DNA of 64,000 nt from Paenibacillus allorhizosphaerae (GTDB lineage: Bacteria; Bacillota; Bacilli; Paenibacillales; NBRC-103111), in contig NZ_CAJVCE010000028.1 of assembly GCF_910594985.1 (NCBI RefSeq), positions 1 to 64,000 of the forward strand, written 5' to 3'. The notes under the pieces are model-generated. The model saw nothing but the letters and a program-made list of their open reading frames with translations, was not told the DNA's origin and did no database searches. Below are positions 52,433 through 61,479 of this stretch, one piece after another. Within the stretch, counting starts at the first letter, position 1, and each line of letters begins with the position of its first letter. The position numbers and the translations under genes are program-made.

Positions 52433-54331
52433 TTAAGGCTCGAGTTGCTGTCGCTCCAGCCTCGCTTCCACCCGCTCCGGATCCCAAAGTAGCCTGTACT
52501 CGAGCAGCTTGGCGGCATCCTCCAGCCCGATCAACGCAAAGTTGTTGAGCACGTGCACCGGCACTTGCGCCGAATGCTCCGTCTGGGGCGCTTCTTTATA
52601 TGCATAACGAATTTGCTTCGTATCCACATCGTATCGCACTTGGACAGCTCCAAGCAAGTGAAAAGTCTCGAGCAGCGGCGCCCACGGCTGCCCTTCGATC
52701 ACGAGCGGCTTCAATCCTCCGGTGTAACGGAGAGCGGTTCCGCCGACATGGACTTTCATGAAAGGCAAATGCTTCGCCACCACATTACCGCCGAGCAGCG
52801 TCAGCTTTCCCGCGTTAAGCTCCTCCTTCTCCTGCTCGTTCAGATGCGCAATTTTGTTTTTTGCTTCCTTCGGCGCGATCCGGATTCGGTACTTTTTGTC
52901 CATGTAGCCATGAAAGTCAGCCATTTCCCGCTCCGTCACGCTCGTGAGGCTTCGCCCGTTCATTCGGCCCATCAGCACGCCGATCGATTCCGCAGCAAGC
53001 ACTCCGTTCGCCTGAATGCGCGTGCTGCCGTAAGCGACAACGGACGAGCCTACAAGCTTGCCGGCCATAACGACGTTATTGTAACCTTTCGCAAGGTAGC
53101 TGCGAAGCGGCATGCCGTATTGATCCGGTTTGCCGACGGCTAGTCCTTCCCGATTGGACGGCGATCCCTGAATATCCATAAAATACCCGCCGATGCTCAC
53201 ATTGTCCCAAAACATTCGACCGCTCATCAGATCGGTAGCTTGAAGCACATAAGCCGCCGGGTAATGATAAAACTCCCGGATGTACAGCTCTTGAGCTTCC
53301 CCGTTCAGCTCCGCACGCTCAAAGCCGGTCAAATGCTGTCGCAGGTGCTCCAGAATGCCCGGCATTTCGTCCCGCGCCGCCTGCTTCCCGCGCTCTATCG
53401 TCTCCGGTTTACTTGGGTCGACCCCATATACTTGAAGCGCGTTGATCAAAACCTCTCCGTCCCCTTGATTGACGATATTCAGCCCTCGCAAGTTAAGCAT
53501 TTGCGGGTTGCTCAAACGGTACCGGCCTACGATAGGCGGAAATCCGTACGCAATGTTCCCATCTACATAGGTGTCCGGCCCGTACAAGCTTGCCCGCTCC
53601 ATTTTATCCAGTTTCCAGAAATGGCTGTACAGTCGCTGCCAATCGACATTTTTGAACCGCATCATATACGTCGCGCTCATGAATTCAGGCTGTGGTGCCG
53701 CTGCAGCGGAGTCTCCTACCTTGCGCTCCCCACGGTATAACGCCCCCAATCCTGGAAGCGGTTCCAAAAATAGTTTGCGTAAAAGCGCCGCATCGTCCGA
53801 ATTGTCTACAACGTAGGTCGGGTGTACTTCATGACTTTTCCCGTCCTTCGTATACCGAATGGATCTAACGGTTCCGTCCGTCTCGGCGACACCATCGAGC
53901 GCGATCCCTTTCTCGATTGGGATTCCGTGAATGAGCCTGTGAAAATAGGAGGCGAATTGGGTTTTTTTTCGGATATTCCCCGCTTCATATTGCTCGAACA
54001 ACTCCTTCATCCCGCCTTGTACGATCGACTCCCCTTTTTCGTTGTAAACCCCGTCCAGATATTGCATTTCCCCCTGGATCAATTGACCCCCAAGCCGCTG
54101 TTTCGGCTCCAGAATCAGCACACCAAGTCCTTCTTGCTTGGCTCTTCGGGCAAGGTGCATCCCCTCCAGCTCGGTGCCGATAATTACTACGTCCACGTTC
54201 CGGTTCAACGGGTTGCGCAGCAGGAAGCTCCCGTCGCTGTCCCGCGCCGTCATGCCGTATACGGTCCCCAAACTGCTTAACCCCACGGCCGCCAAGCCGG
54301 CGATAAGCATCATCCACCATCGGTTCTTCAT
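52433..54331 (-). CDS. Membrane-anchored FAD-dependent oxidoreductase
   Basis: 632 aa from an ATG with GGGGAG 10 bases upstream. An N-terminal membrane helix (WWMMLIAGLAAVGLSSLGTVYG) is followed by an FAD-binding Rossmann fold of the FAD_oxidored type (VDVVIIGTELEGMHLARRA, LILEPKQRLGGQL), with GKLVGSSVVAYGSTRIQANGVLAA near its end. The C-terminal about 130 residues resemble two copper-amine-oxidase N-domain-like units (LKPLVIEGQPWAPLLETFHLLGA and VPVHVLNNFALIGLEDAAKLL), common in Paenibacillus surface proteins. The substrate is unknown. The dinucleotide motif is GTELEG rather than GxGxxG, so FAD binding may be atypical. Confidence 0.82.
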   Translation of the reverse strand: MKNRWWMMLIAGLAAVGLSSLGTVYGMTARDSDGSFLLRNPLNRNVDVVIIGTELEGMHLARRAKQEGLGVLILEPKQRLGGQLIQGEMQYLDGVYNEKGESIVQGGMKELFEQYEAGNIRKKTQFASYFHRLIHGIPIEKGIALDGVAETDGTVRSIRYTKDGKSHEVHPTYVVDNSDDAALLRKLFLEPLPGLGALYRGERKVGDSAAAAPQPEFMSATYMMRFKNVDWQRLYSHFWKLDKMERASLYGPDTYVDGNIAYGFPPIVGRYRLSNPQMLNLRGLNIVNQGDGEVLINALQVYGVDPSKPETIERGKQAARDEMPGILEHLRQHLTGFERAELNGEAQELYIREFYHYPAAYVLQATDLMSGRMFWDNVSIGGYFMDIQGSPSNREGLAVGKPDQYGMPLRSYLAKGYNNVVMAGKLVGSSVVAYGSTRIQANGVLAAESIGVLMGRMNGRSLTSVTEREMADFHGYMDKKYRIRIAPKEAKNKIAHLNEQEKEELNAGKLTLLGGNVVAKHLPFMKVHVGGTALRYTGGLKPLVIEGQPWAPLLETFHLLGAVQVRYDVDTKQIRYAYKEAPQTEHSAQVPVHVLNNFALIGLEDAAKLLEYRLLWDPERVEARLERQQLEP

Positions 54332-54455
54332 CCCGTTTCGTCTCCCCAGCAAGCAATGTCCGCCTGACTGAAATCGTATCGAATTTAGTAAGAGAATTCA
54401 ATCCCCGGCGGACCGCTTTTGCACTGAAATTTTTGCCATATCGCTACACTATATG

Positions 54456-55454
54456 CTAAGGAGTCAAGCCCGATCCCGATTTATTAAACCCTTCGCCCAG
54501 CACTTCATTCGTGTCGCTCAAAATGACAAAAGCTTTCGGGTCGATTCGCCGCACGAGTTCCTTCAACCGGCTGACCTCCGTCTGCCCCACTACGACCATC
54601 AGCACGGTCCGTTCTTCCCCCGTATAGCCGCCGATCGCCTGCAGCTTCGTCAGCCCGCGATCCAGCTCAAACAAGATGGCCTCGCGAATCGGTTCGGGCT
54701 CCCTTGAGATGATGAAAGCCACCTTCGAAAAGCTGAAACCGATCTGCACGACGTTAATTGTTTTGCTTGTGACGAATAGCCCGATTAAGGCGTACAGCGC
54801 TTTCTCCGGGGACAATACGAAACCGGCCGTTACGATAACGGCACCGTCCAGCATCGCCACGCAGAGTCCGAGAGCTATTCCTGTATACCGATGAATGATT
54901 TGCGCAGCCAAATCGAGCCCCCCCGTGGAGCCTCTCCCGCGAAAAACAAGTCCCAAGCCGAGACCGACCAGCATGCCGCCATAAATACTCGCCAGCAGGA
55001 TGTTGTCCGTCAAAGCGGGGACCCCCCGTGTCAGCAAGATCATCAACGGCAATATGAGGGAGCCGATCGCGGTCTTCACGCCAAATTGCCCTCCCAGCAG
55101 CCAAGCGCCGACGATAAATAGCGGGATATTCAGCGCCCATTGCGTAAGGGCGGGCTCGATCCCGGTTAATGCGTTCACAATAATGCTGATCCCGGTAACG
55201 CCGCCGGAAGCCACCTGATTCGGACTCAGAAACAAGTTGAAGCTGAGCGCGATGATCAGAGAACCGCTCATAAGCAGCAAGTATTCCCATAACCTGCGTC
55301 CCCACAGACTTTCCCGCGTCGTTCGGCCCTTCCGTCTTCGTCCGCGTAAGCTGTCCGCGGCAATTGTATCGGTTTTTTTCCGGCTCCGCGGCGCCAAACC
55401 GCTCTCCCCCGGAGCTACTTTGCCTTCGTCCTCTCTATCTTCTGCCGAATTCAA
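54456..55454 (-). CDS. YitT family membrane protein (DUF161/DUF2179)
   Basis: 332 aa from a TTG with GGAGG 8 bases upstream. A charged, disordered N-terminus of about 50 residues, unusual for the family, precedes five to six helices (NLFLSPNQVASGGVTGISIIVNAL; FRGRGSTGGLDLAAQII) and a cytoplasmic DUF2179 domain (ISREPEPIREAILFELDRGLTKLQAIGGYTG). The transported substrate, if any, is unknown. It lies past the prfB terminator. Confidence 0.88.
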   Translation of the reverse strand: MNSAEDREDEGKVAPGESGLAPRSRKKTDTIAADSLRGRRRKGRTTRESLWGRRLWEYLLLMSGSLIIALSFNLFLSPNQVASGGVTGISIIVNALTGIEPALTQWALNIPLFIVGAWLLGGQFGVKTAIGSLILPLMILLTRGVPALTDNILLASIYGGMLVGLGLGLVFRGRGSTGGLDLAAQIIHRYTGIALGLCVAMLDGAVIVTAGFVLSPEKALYALIGLFVTSKTINVVQIGFSFSKVAFIISREPEPIREAILFELDRGLTKLQAIGGYTGEERTVLMVVVGQTEVSRLKELVRRIDPKAFVILSDTNEVLGEGFNKSGSGLTP

Positions 55455-55475
55455 TTTCCCACCCTCCCCTGAACG

Positions 55476-55530
55476 CAAAAAATCCTACACCCGGCCCCTT
55501 CCTCAGAGGCTTCTATCTTAAGTGTAGGAT
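55476..55530 (-). terminator. Terminator of prfB
   Basis: ATCCTACAC (55482-55490) pairs with GTGTAGGAT (55522-55530). On the minus strand it is followed by TTTTTTGCG. The T tract overlaps the region just upstream of the YitT start. Confidence 0.85.
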
Positions 55531-55558
55531 GAACTGGTGCTTATTGTTTTATGTCCGG

Positions 55559-56678
55559 TTACGCTTCTTTTTCCGGTTTATTGATTTGCTGGCGCAAGTA
55601 GGCGTCGATGAACGCATCCAAGTCGCCGTCCATGACCGCGCCGATATTTCCGGTTTCCTCGGACGTTCGATGATCCTTGACCATGCTGTACGGATGGAAT
55701 ACGTAGGAGCGAATTTGGCTGCCCCAGGCAATATCCGATACTTCGCCGCGAATTTCGGCCAAATGCTTTTGCTGCTCCTCGATTTTTTTCTCGTACAGCT
55801 TGGAACGAAGCATTTTCATGGCGCGCTCGCGGTTTTTGATCTGCGAACGCTCCGTCTGGCAGCTCACGACAACCCCGGACGGCATATGGGTAATCCGCAC
55901 CGCCGAATCCGTCGTATTGATGTGCTGTCCGCCCGCGCCGCTGGACCGGTATGTGTCGACCTTCAGATCTTCGGTACGGATATCGATCTCCACGTCATCG
56001 TCGATCTCCGGCATTACATCGCATGATACGAACGACGTATGCCGCCTTCCCGAAGCGTCGAACGGCGAAATGCGCACAAGCCGGTGAACGCCTTTCTCCG
56101 CCTTCAAATACCCGTATGCGTTATAGCCTTTGATCAGCAGCGTCACGCTCTTCACGCCGGCCTCGTCGCCCGGTAAATAATCGAGCACTTCGACCTTGAA
56201 ATCCCGCTTCTCCGCCCAGCGGCGGTACATCCGGAGCAGCATCTCCGCCCAGTCCTGCGACTCGGTGCCGCCGGCGCCCGGATGCAGCTCGAGAATCGCA
56301 TTCAGCCGGTCATACGGCTGGCTGAGCAGCAGTTGCAGCTCGAAGTCCTCGAGCTTTTTGATAATGGCCGTTATGCCTGCCGTAATATCGGCGGACATAC
56401 TATCGTCCTGCTCCTCTTGCGCAAGCTCGGCAAGCACCGCAAGATCTTCATACTCCGCGGCAAGCGCCTGAAATTGATCGACGCTGCCTTTAATCCCGTT
56501 CATCTCGGCAATCAGCTTCTGCGCTTTCTCATTATCGTCCCAAAAATCCGGAGCCGACATCTTCTCCTCGTAATCGGCGATTTTCTCCAGCTTCAGATCT
56601 AAGTCAAAGAGACCCCCTGAGCTCAGCCAATCGCTTGGCCGTTTCTTGCAAATCCCGCTTTACCTCTGGTTCTAACAT
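55559..56678 (-). CDS. prfB: Peptide chain release factor 2, with programmed +1 frameshift
   Basis: RF2 reads UGA and UAA stops. The gene starts at an ATG (56678) with AGAGGTG upstream and runs 24 codons to an in-frame TGA at 56606-56604. The site reads AGGGGG then TCT CTT TGA C: the internal Shine-Dalgarno and slippery CTT-TGA-C of the classic autoregulatory frameshift. Shifting +1 continues with DLDLKLEKIADYEEK into the long frame, giving 372 aa; the span of 1120 bases is one more than a multiple of three, as required. The SPF anticodon-like motif (LVRISPFDA) and GGQ (GAGGQHINTT) are present. Low RF2 favours the shift. Confidence 0.97.
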
Positions 56679-56718
56679 GACGCAACACCTCTACCCGAAA
56701 GTTTTTTCGTTATTTTTC

Positions 56719-56754
56719 TTAAAAAAGGAGACCGGAGTATAGACCCCGACCTCC
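56719..56754 (-). terminator. Terminator of secA
   Basis: A GGAG..CGG / CCG..CTCC imperfect stem (56727-56754) is followed on the minus strand by TTTTTTAAG, between secA and prfB. Confidence 0.65.
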
Positions 56755-56767
56755 CGCTTTCTCTAGC

Positions 56768-59272
56768 TTATACTCCGTGGCACTGCTTATATTTTTTGCC
56801 GCTGCCGCAAGGGCATAAGTCGTTCCGTCCGATGACATCGTTATTGACGACAGGCCGTTTTGGCGCCGGCTCTCCGTTTGTAGCCATCTCGTGCTCTTCC
56901 ACTACGGCTTCGCGGACGAGGTTCGTTTCCACATGGGCTTTCATGATGTATGTGGCCACTTCCTCCTGGATGCTTTGCACCATCTCCTGGAACATTTCGT
57001 AGCCCTCGAACTGGTATTCTCGAAGCGGATCGGTTCCGCCGTAGGCGCGAAGATGGATACCCGAACGCAATTGATCCATCGCGTCAATATGATCCATCCA
57101 TTTGCTGTCTACCGCGCGCAGCACAACCACTTTCTCGAATTCACGCATGAATTCTTCCCCGATTTGCTGCTCCCGTTCTTCGTAAATGCGTCTCATGAGG
57201 TCTTTAATATATTCGATGATCTCGTCTTTTTCCTTGCCCCAGAGCTCATCTTTGTTCAGCTGCCCTTCATGAAGGAACGTGCCGTTCGCGTAGTCTACGA
57301 TCGCCTGCAAATCCCACTCCTCGGGAACCAGATCCGCCGGACAATGCGCTTCCACCATGCGGTCTACGACAGGCATAATCATGCCGAGCACAATATCGCG
57401 AATGTTCTCGGATTCTATCACCTCGCGGCGCTGCTTGTAAATAATTTCACGCTGCTGGTTCATCACGTCGTCGTATTGCAATACGATCTTCCGCACGTCG
57501 AAGTTGTTCCCTTCCACTCGTTTCTGAGCGGACTCGATCGCCTTCGTGATCAACTTGCTCTCGATCGGCTGGTCTTCTTCAAATCCAAGCCGGTCCATCA
57601 TGCCCATGATGTTCTCGGCACCGAAACGACGCATCAGTTCATCCTCAAGCGACAAATAAAATTGCGACGATCCCGGGTCGCCCTGACGTCCGGCGCGCCC
57701 GCGGAGCTGGTTGTCGATCCGGCGGCTCTCATGCCGCTCCGTACCTATAATATGCAAGCCGCCGACTTCGGCGACACCCGTACCCAGCATAATGTCCGTA
57801 CCGCGGCCGGCCATGTTGGTCGCAATCGTGACCGTACCCGGCTGCCCAGCGCGCGATACGATTTCCGCTTCCTCCGCATGGTACTTCGCATTCAGCACCT
57901 GGTGCTTGACGCCTTTTTTCTTCAGCATCTCGGACAGCCGCTCCGAGTTTTCGATCGAAATCGTACCAACCAGCACAGGCTGGTTGTTCTTGTGGCGTTC
58001 CACAATTTCGTCCACAACGGCCCGGAACTTGCTTCCGATCGACTTATAGACGACGTCCGGCATATCTTTACGAACCATCGGTCTGTTCGTCGGAACGACG
58101 ATAACCTCAAGTCCGTAAATTTTCTTCAACTCTTCCTCTTCCGTCTTCGCCGTACCGGTCATCCCCGACAGCTTGCGGTACATCCGGAAGTAGTTTTGCA
58201 GCGTGATCGTCGCCAAAGTCATCGATTCGTTCTGAACTTTGATTTTCTCTTTCGCCTCGATCGCCTGATGCAAACCTTCGCTGTAGCGGCGGCCCGTCAT
58301 TAACCGGCCGGTGAATTCGTCGACGATCACGATCTCTTCTTCCTGAACGACGTAATCCACATCGCGGCGCATGATGACATGCGCTTTGAGCGCCTGTTGG
58401 ACGTGATGGTTCAATGTCACATGCTCGTGATCGAACAAGTTCTCGATGCCGAACGCTTTCTCGGCTTTCTCCACGCCCACTTCGGTCAGAGCGACCGAGC
58501 GGAGCTTTACATCGATCGTATAGTCTTCTTCTTCTTTCAAATTGCTCACAAAATGATCAGCCATATAGTACAAATCCGTAGATTTGGCAGCTTGTCCGGA
58601 AATAATGAGCGGCGTCCGCGCCTCGTCGACCAGAATGGAATCGACTTCGTCAATGACCGCGTAATAAAGCGGCCGCTGTACCATTTGCTCCTTATATACA
58701 ACCATATTGTCACGCAAATAATCGAAGCCGAACTCGTTGTTCGTCCCATACGTTATGTCACAGGTGTAAGCGTGCTGCTTCTCCTCATGCGCCATATTCG
58801 GCAGGTTCACTCCGACCGTCATGCCAAGGAAGTCATAGATCTTTCCCATTTCGCCGCTATCGCGTTGCGCCAAGTAATCGTTGACCGTAACGACATGCAC
58901 GCCTTTGCCCAGCAGCGCATTCAAATAAACCGGCAGGGTGCCGACGAGCGTCTTCCCTTCACCTGTACGCATTTCCGCGATCCGGCCTTCATGCAGCACC
59001 ATACCGCCGATCAGCTGCACGTCGTAATGACGCTTGCCGAGCACGCGCTTGGACGCCTCCCGCACGACGGCAAAAGCTTCCGGCAGCAGGTCATCCAAAT
59101 CCTCGCCCTTCTCCAGACGCTCGCGGAACTCGACCGTTTTATTGCGAAGCTCGTCGTCGGAAAGCGCCTCGATCGAAGGCTCCAACGAATTGATATATTC
59201 TACTGCTTTCCACATGCGCTTTAATTCGCGCTCATTCGAGTCGCCAAATATTTTTTTCACGAGTCCTAGCAT
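56768..59272 (-). CDS. secA: Preprotein translocase ATPase SecA
   Basis: 834 aa. Motor of Sec-dependent export. Visible: Walker A MRTGEGKT (101-108), the DEAD-type IDEVDSILVDEARTP, TNMAGRGTDI, GRAGRQGDPG and the C-terminal zinc-binding SEC-C motif (CPCGSGKKYKQCHG) that contacts SecB or ribosomes. It is the canonical SecA, not the accessory SecA2, by its full-length C-terminal domains. AAGGGG lies 9 bases before the ATG. Confidence 0.98.
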   Translation of the reverse strand: MLGLVKKIFGDSNERELKRMWKAVEYINSLEPSIEALSDDELRNKTVEFRERLEKGEDLDDLLPEAFAVVREASKRVLGKRHYDVQLIGGMVLHEGRIAEMRTGEGKTLVGTLPVYLNALLGKGVHVVTVNDYLAQRDSGEMGKIYDFLGMTVGVNLPNMAHEEKQHAYTCDITYGTNNEFGFDYLRDNMVVYKEQMVQRPLYYAVIDEVDSILVDEARTPLIISGQAAKSTDLYYMADHFVSNLKEEEDYTIDVKLRSVALTEVGVEKAEKAFGIENLFDHEHVTLNHHVQQALKAHVIMRRDVDYVVQEEEIVIVDEFTGRLMTGRRYSEGLHQAIEAKEKIKVQNESMTLATITLQNYFRMYRKLSGMTGTAKTEEEELKKIYGLEVIVVPTNRPMVRKDMPDVVYKSIGSKFRAVVDEIVERHKNNQPVLVGTISIENSERLSEMLKKKGVKHQVLNAKYHAEEAEIVSRAGQPGTVTIATNMAGRGTDIMLGTGVAEVGGLHIIGTERHESRRIDNQLRGRAGRQGDPGSSQFYLSLEDELMRRFGAENIMGMMDRLGFEEDQPIESKLITKAIESAQKRVEGNNFDVRKIVLQYDDVMNQQREIIYKQRREVIESENIRDIVLGMIMPVVDRMVEAHCPADLVPEEWDLQAIVDYANGTFLHEGQLNKDELWGKEKDEIIEYIKDLMRRIYEEREQQIGEEFMREFEKVVVLRAVDSKWMDHIDAMDQLRSGIHLRAYGGTDPLREYQFEGYEMFQEMVQSIQEEVATYIMKAHVETNLVREAVVEEHEMATNGEPAPKRPVVNNDVIGRNDLCPCGSGKKYKQCHGV

Positions 59273-59316
59273 GCTGCTAATCCCCTTCCTTTATCGAACA
59301 GTAATCCATAGCCTAA

Positions 59317-59345
59317 ATTGTAGCAGTTTGCGACACGCACCGCAA
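59317..59345 (-). promoter_or_regulatory. SigA-type promoter of secA
   Basis: On the minus strand, TTGCGG (59345-59340) and TACAAT (59322-59317) have a 17-base spacer and a TGC extended -10. The predicted start is about 38 nt before the secA ATG. Confidence 0.6.
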
Positions 59346-59371
59346 CAAACCACTGCAATTCCCTTATATAC

Positions 59372-59401
59372 TAAAAAGAGCCTGCCCGACCCCCGGCAAG
59401 C
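59372..59401 (-). terminator. Terminator of hpf
   Basis: GCTTGCC pairs with GGCAGGC (one G-U pair), followed on the minus strand by TCTTTTTAG. It lies about 100 bases beyond the hpf stop. Confidence 0.65.
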
Positions 59402-59501
59402 GGACATCGCCCGTCTCCATCGAGACTTACGACGCAACCCCGCTGCCAGTTCCGGACAAGCTCGTTGTCATTCCACTAAGATTCCTTTCGAAGCCTTTGA
59501 A

Positions 59502-60050
59502 TTAACGGGCCGGTTCGATCAATCCATACTTCCCGTCGTTGCGCTTATAGACCACATTCACTTGCGATGTATCGGAATTAGCAAAAACAAAGAAATTATG
59601 TCCAACCATATTCATCTGTAAGATCGCTTCGTCTACATCCATCGGCTTCAGCGTAAATTGCTTCGTCCGCACCAATTCATAGTCTTCCTCTTCATCCTGG
59701 ATGTAGCTCATGCCCGATTCTACCCGGAACAAATCTTTGATGCCGCCTTCTTGGCGAATTTTCCGGTTGGCTTTCGTCTTGGCTTTGCGAATTTGTCTTT
59801 CCAACTTGTCCACCACGAGGTCGACGGAAGCATACATGTCCGTATGCCGTTCTTCCGCCCTGAGCATGAAACCTGGGAGCGGAATGGTCACCTCGATCGT
59901 TTGAAAACCTTTGGCAACACTTAAAGTAACGCTAACTTCAGATAGAGGGGGAGCTTCAAAGTACCTTTCGAGCTTACTCAGCTTTTTCTCAACATGGTCT
60001 CTCAACGCCTCAGTTACTTCGATGTTTTCACCGCGAATGTTGAATTTCAT
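59502..60050 (-). CDS. hpf: Ribosome hibernation promoting factor, long form
   Basis: 182 aa from an ATG with AAGGAGGAG upstream. The N-terminal RaiA-like domain (MKFNIRGENIEVTEALRDHVEKKL, LVVDKLERQIRKAK) sits in the 30S decoding region. The C-terminal domain (about 125-180: KQFTLKPMDVDEAILQMNMVGHNFFVFAN) dimerises to make 100S ribosomes in stationary phase. The hpf-secA-prfB order is common in Firmicutes. Confidence 0.96.
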   Translation of the reverse strand: MKFNIRGENIEVTEALRDHVEKKLSKLERYFEAPPLSEVSVTLSVAKGFQTIEVTIPLPGFMLRAEERHTDMYASVDLVVDKLERQIRKAKTKANRKIRQEGGIKDLFRVESGMSYIQDEEEDYELVRTKQFTLKPMDVDEAILQMNMVGHNFFVFANSDTSQVNVVYKRNDGKYGLIEPAR

Positions 60051-60075
60051 GTATAACTCCTCCTTTCATACCTAC

Positions 60076-60104
60076 ATTATACTATATTCTCCCTCCGCCT
60101 TCAA
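60076..60104 (-). promoter_or_regulatory. SigA-type promoter of hpf
   Basis: On the minus strand, TTGAAG (60104-60099) and TATAAT (60081-60076) have a 17-base spacer. No convincing SigB or SigH element was found, although hpf is stress-induced in Bacillus. Confidence 0.6.
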
Positions 60105-60147
60105 AAAAACTTTACATTGCCGCGTAAATTATTGACAAGTTGAAGCA

Positions 60148-60180
60148 CAAAAAAAACACCCTGGATTGCTCCAGAGTGTT
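60148..60180 (-). terminator. Terminator of the cold-shock gene
   Basis: An ACACTCTGGA / TCCAGGGTGT stem is followed on the minus strand by TTTTTTTTG. Confidence 0.9.
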
Positions 60181-60244
60181 GTTTGTCGCCGCTGCTAAGC
60201 TTCAAACCGTTAACCATCTATAATTCGGCCGACAGGCCGGATGA

Positions 60245-60442
60245 TTACAACTTGATTACGTTAGCTGCTTGTGGTCCGCGTGCGCCCTCTACGATATCGA
60301 ACTCAACAGATTGTCCTTCTTCAAGGGTTTTGAAACCGTCTGTCTGGATTGCGGAGAAGTGTACGAATACGTCGCCCCCGTCTTCGCGCTCGATGAAACC
60401 GTAACCTTTTTCTGCGTTAAACCATTTTACTTTACCTTGCAT
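60245..60442 (-). CDS. Cold-shock protein (CspA/CspB family)
   Basis: 65 aa, a single OB-fold cold-shock domain. It binds single-stranded RNA and DNA through RNP1 (KGYGFIE) and RNP2 (DVFVHF). The ATG at 60442 (MQGKVKWFNAEKGYG) has AAGGG 10 bases upstream; the longer frame to 60466 is not used. The TSS-to-start leader is about 47 nt, shorter than the long thermosensing leader of E. coli cspA. Confidence 0.96.
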   Translation of the reverse strand: MQGKVKWFNAEKGYGFIEREDGGDVFVHFSAIQTDGFKTLEEGQSVEFDIVEGARGPQAANVIKL

Positions 60443-60494
60443 GTAAAACATTCCCTTCGTTATCAAATAACTGCAAGCTCTTGCTCACAAATTG

Positions 60495-60524
60495 ACTATA
60501 TCACTGTCCGAACGCCCATGTCAA
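60495..60524 (-). promoter_or_regulatory. SigA-type promoter of the cold-shock gene
   Basis: On the minus strand, a perfect TTGACA (60524-60519) and TATAGT (60500-60495) have an 18-base spacer and a TGA extended -10. Confidence 0.75.
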
Positions 60525-60641
60525 TCAATACCAACGCTGTTAGCAAAATATTTCGAAAATTCGCGTATTAACATCCGGTGAACAATTCATTCACAGCCAA
60601 AAAGCCCGTCATATCGCGGTTTTCCGACATTTTCCGCAAAG

Positions 60642-60671
60642 TTATCAACAGAGTTATGCACATTGTCCACA
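60642..60671 (+). promoter_or_regulatory. Cluster of three DnaA-box-like sequences
   Basis: TTATCAACA (60642-60650), TTATGCACA (60654-60662) and TTGTCCACA (60663-60671) lie in direct orientation within 30 bases. The consensus is TTATNCACA: the middle matches it fully and the others differ at one base each. It lies between the cold-shock promoter and the flagellar operon terminator. DnaA binding is an inference. Confidence 0.5.
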
Positions 60672-60679
60672 GGCTTGTA

Positions 60680-60714
60680 AATAACAAATAGACCCCTGTT
60701 CGAAACAAGAGTCT
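60680..60714 (-). terminator. Terminator of the flaG-fliDST operon
   Basis: AGACTCTTGTT pairs with AACAGGGGTCT (with G-U pairs) around TCG, followed on the minus strand by ATTTGTTATTT. Confidence 0.65.
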
Positions 60715-60725
60715 AATTCTGCAGG

Positions 60726-61070
60726 TTACTTTTTTCGGTCGAAAAATACGCTGTCGGGGGTATAATCTATTTCGTAAGCCCCTCTTTGCACCTTACCTAA
60801 GCTCATTTTTTTTAGCCCGTCTTGAGCTTCCTCTTTTAGTTTATTCATTCTGCCTACGATCAGGTCATCCCATCGAAGTGTCACTTCCACCCGATCTTTG
60901 AAGGAGGCTCTTTCCTCAGGCGTTCGGCGCACCGATACAATTTGCTCGATCAAGGCATCCCGCTGCAAAACAAATTCCTCGACATCCTCCATTGCCGCCA
61001 CGGACAACCGCTCCATAATTTCCCCTGTAAGGAACTCCAAGCGGCTGATGAGATCATCCAAGCTTTGCAT
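60726..61070 (-). CDS. fliT: Flagellar chaperone FliT-like protein
   Basis: 114 aa, mostly helical, overlapping the fliS end by 17 bases. FliT proteins are small export chaperones for the cap protein FliD and are poorly conserved. The call rests mainly on position after fliD and fliS plus size and helical pattern (LDDLISRLEFLTGEIMERL, RDALIEQIVSVRRTPEE). The C-terminus (YEIDYTPDSVFFDRKK) is polar and may be disordered. Confidence 0.72.
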   Translation of the reverse strand: MQSLDDLISRLEFLTGEIMERLSVAAMEDVEEFVLQRDALIEQIVSVRRTPEERASFKDRVEVTLRWDDLIVGRMNKLKEEAQDGLKKMSLGKVQRGAYEIDYTPDSVFFDRKK

Positions 61071-61443
61071 TTCCGCTTTGTCCTGCCTTCACCGCTTGCA
61101 TCCAAGTCTCCTTCAATTCAATCAGGTAGCCTAATACTTCCTCGGCCGACTCTGCTTTCTTTTGGATATTGGCTTCAATTAAGCGGAAATTAAAGTACTC
61201 GTACAGTCTCAATAAAGATTCGGCGATGGATGAATTTCTATCCAGTGTAATAACGAATTCGGAGATGATGTCCTGTGTCTTTGTTAAATTGATATGAGCT
61301 TCCTCATAATTGTTTTGCTTGATCGCAGCGATGGCTTGTTTACAAAAACGAATCGCCCCATCGTAAAGCATAATCAAAAGTTGGGCTGGAGTAGCGGTTT
61401 GAACGGAATTCTCCAAGTATTTGTTACGCTGCAGTTGTTGCAT
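61054..61443 (-). CDS. fliS: Flagellin export chaperone FliS
   Basis: 129 aa from an ATG with GGAGG 8 bases upstream. Family marks: NKYLENSVQTATPAQLLIMLYDGAIRF and a four-helix bundle ending YLIELKETWMQAVK. It keeps flagellin unfolded until export. Confidence 0.95.
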   Translation of the reverse strand: MQQLQRNKYLENSVQTATPAQLLIMLYDGAIRFCKQAIAAIKQNNYEEAHINLTKTQDIISEFVITLDRNSSIAESLLRLYEYFNFRLIEANIQKKAESAEEVLGYLIELKETWMQAVKAGQSGNAKLG

Positions 61444-61479
61444 ACCCTATTCCTCCAATGGATCGTTTTCTATACGTAC

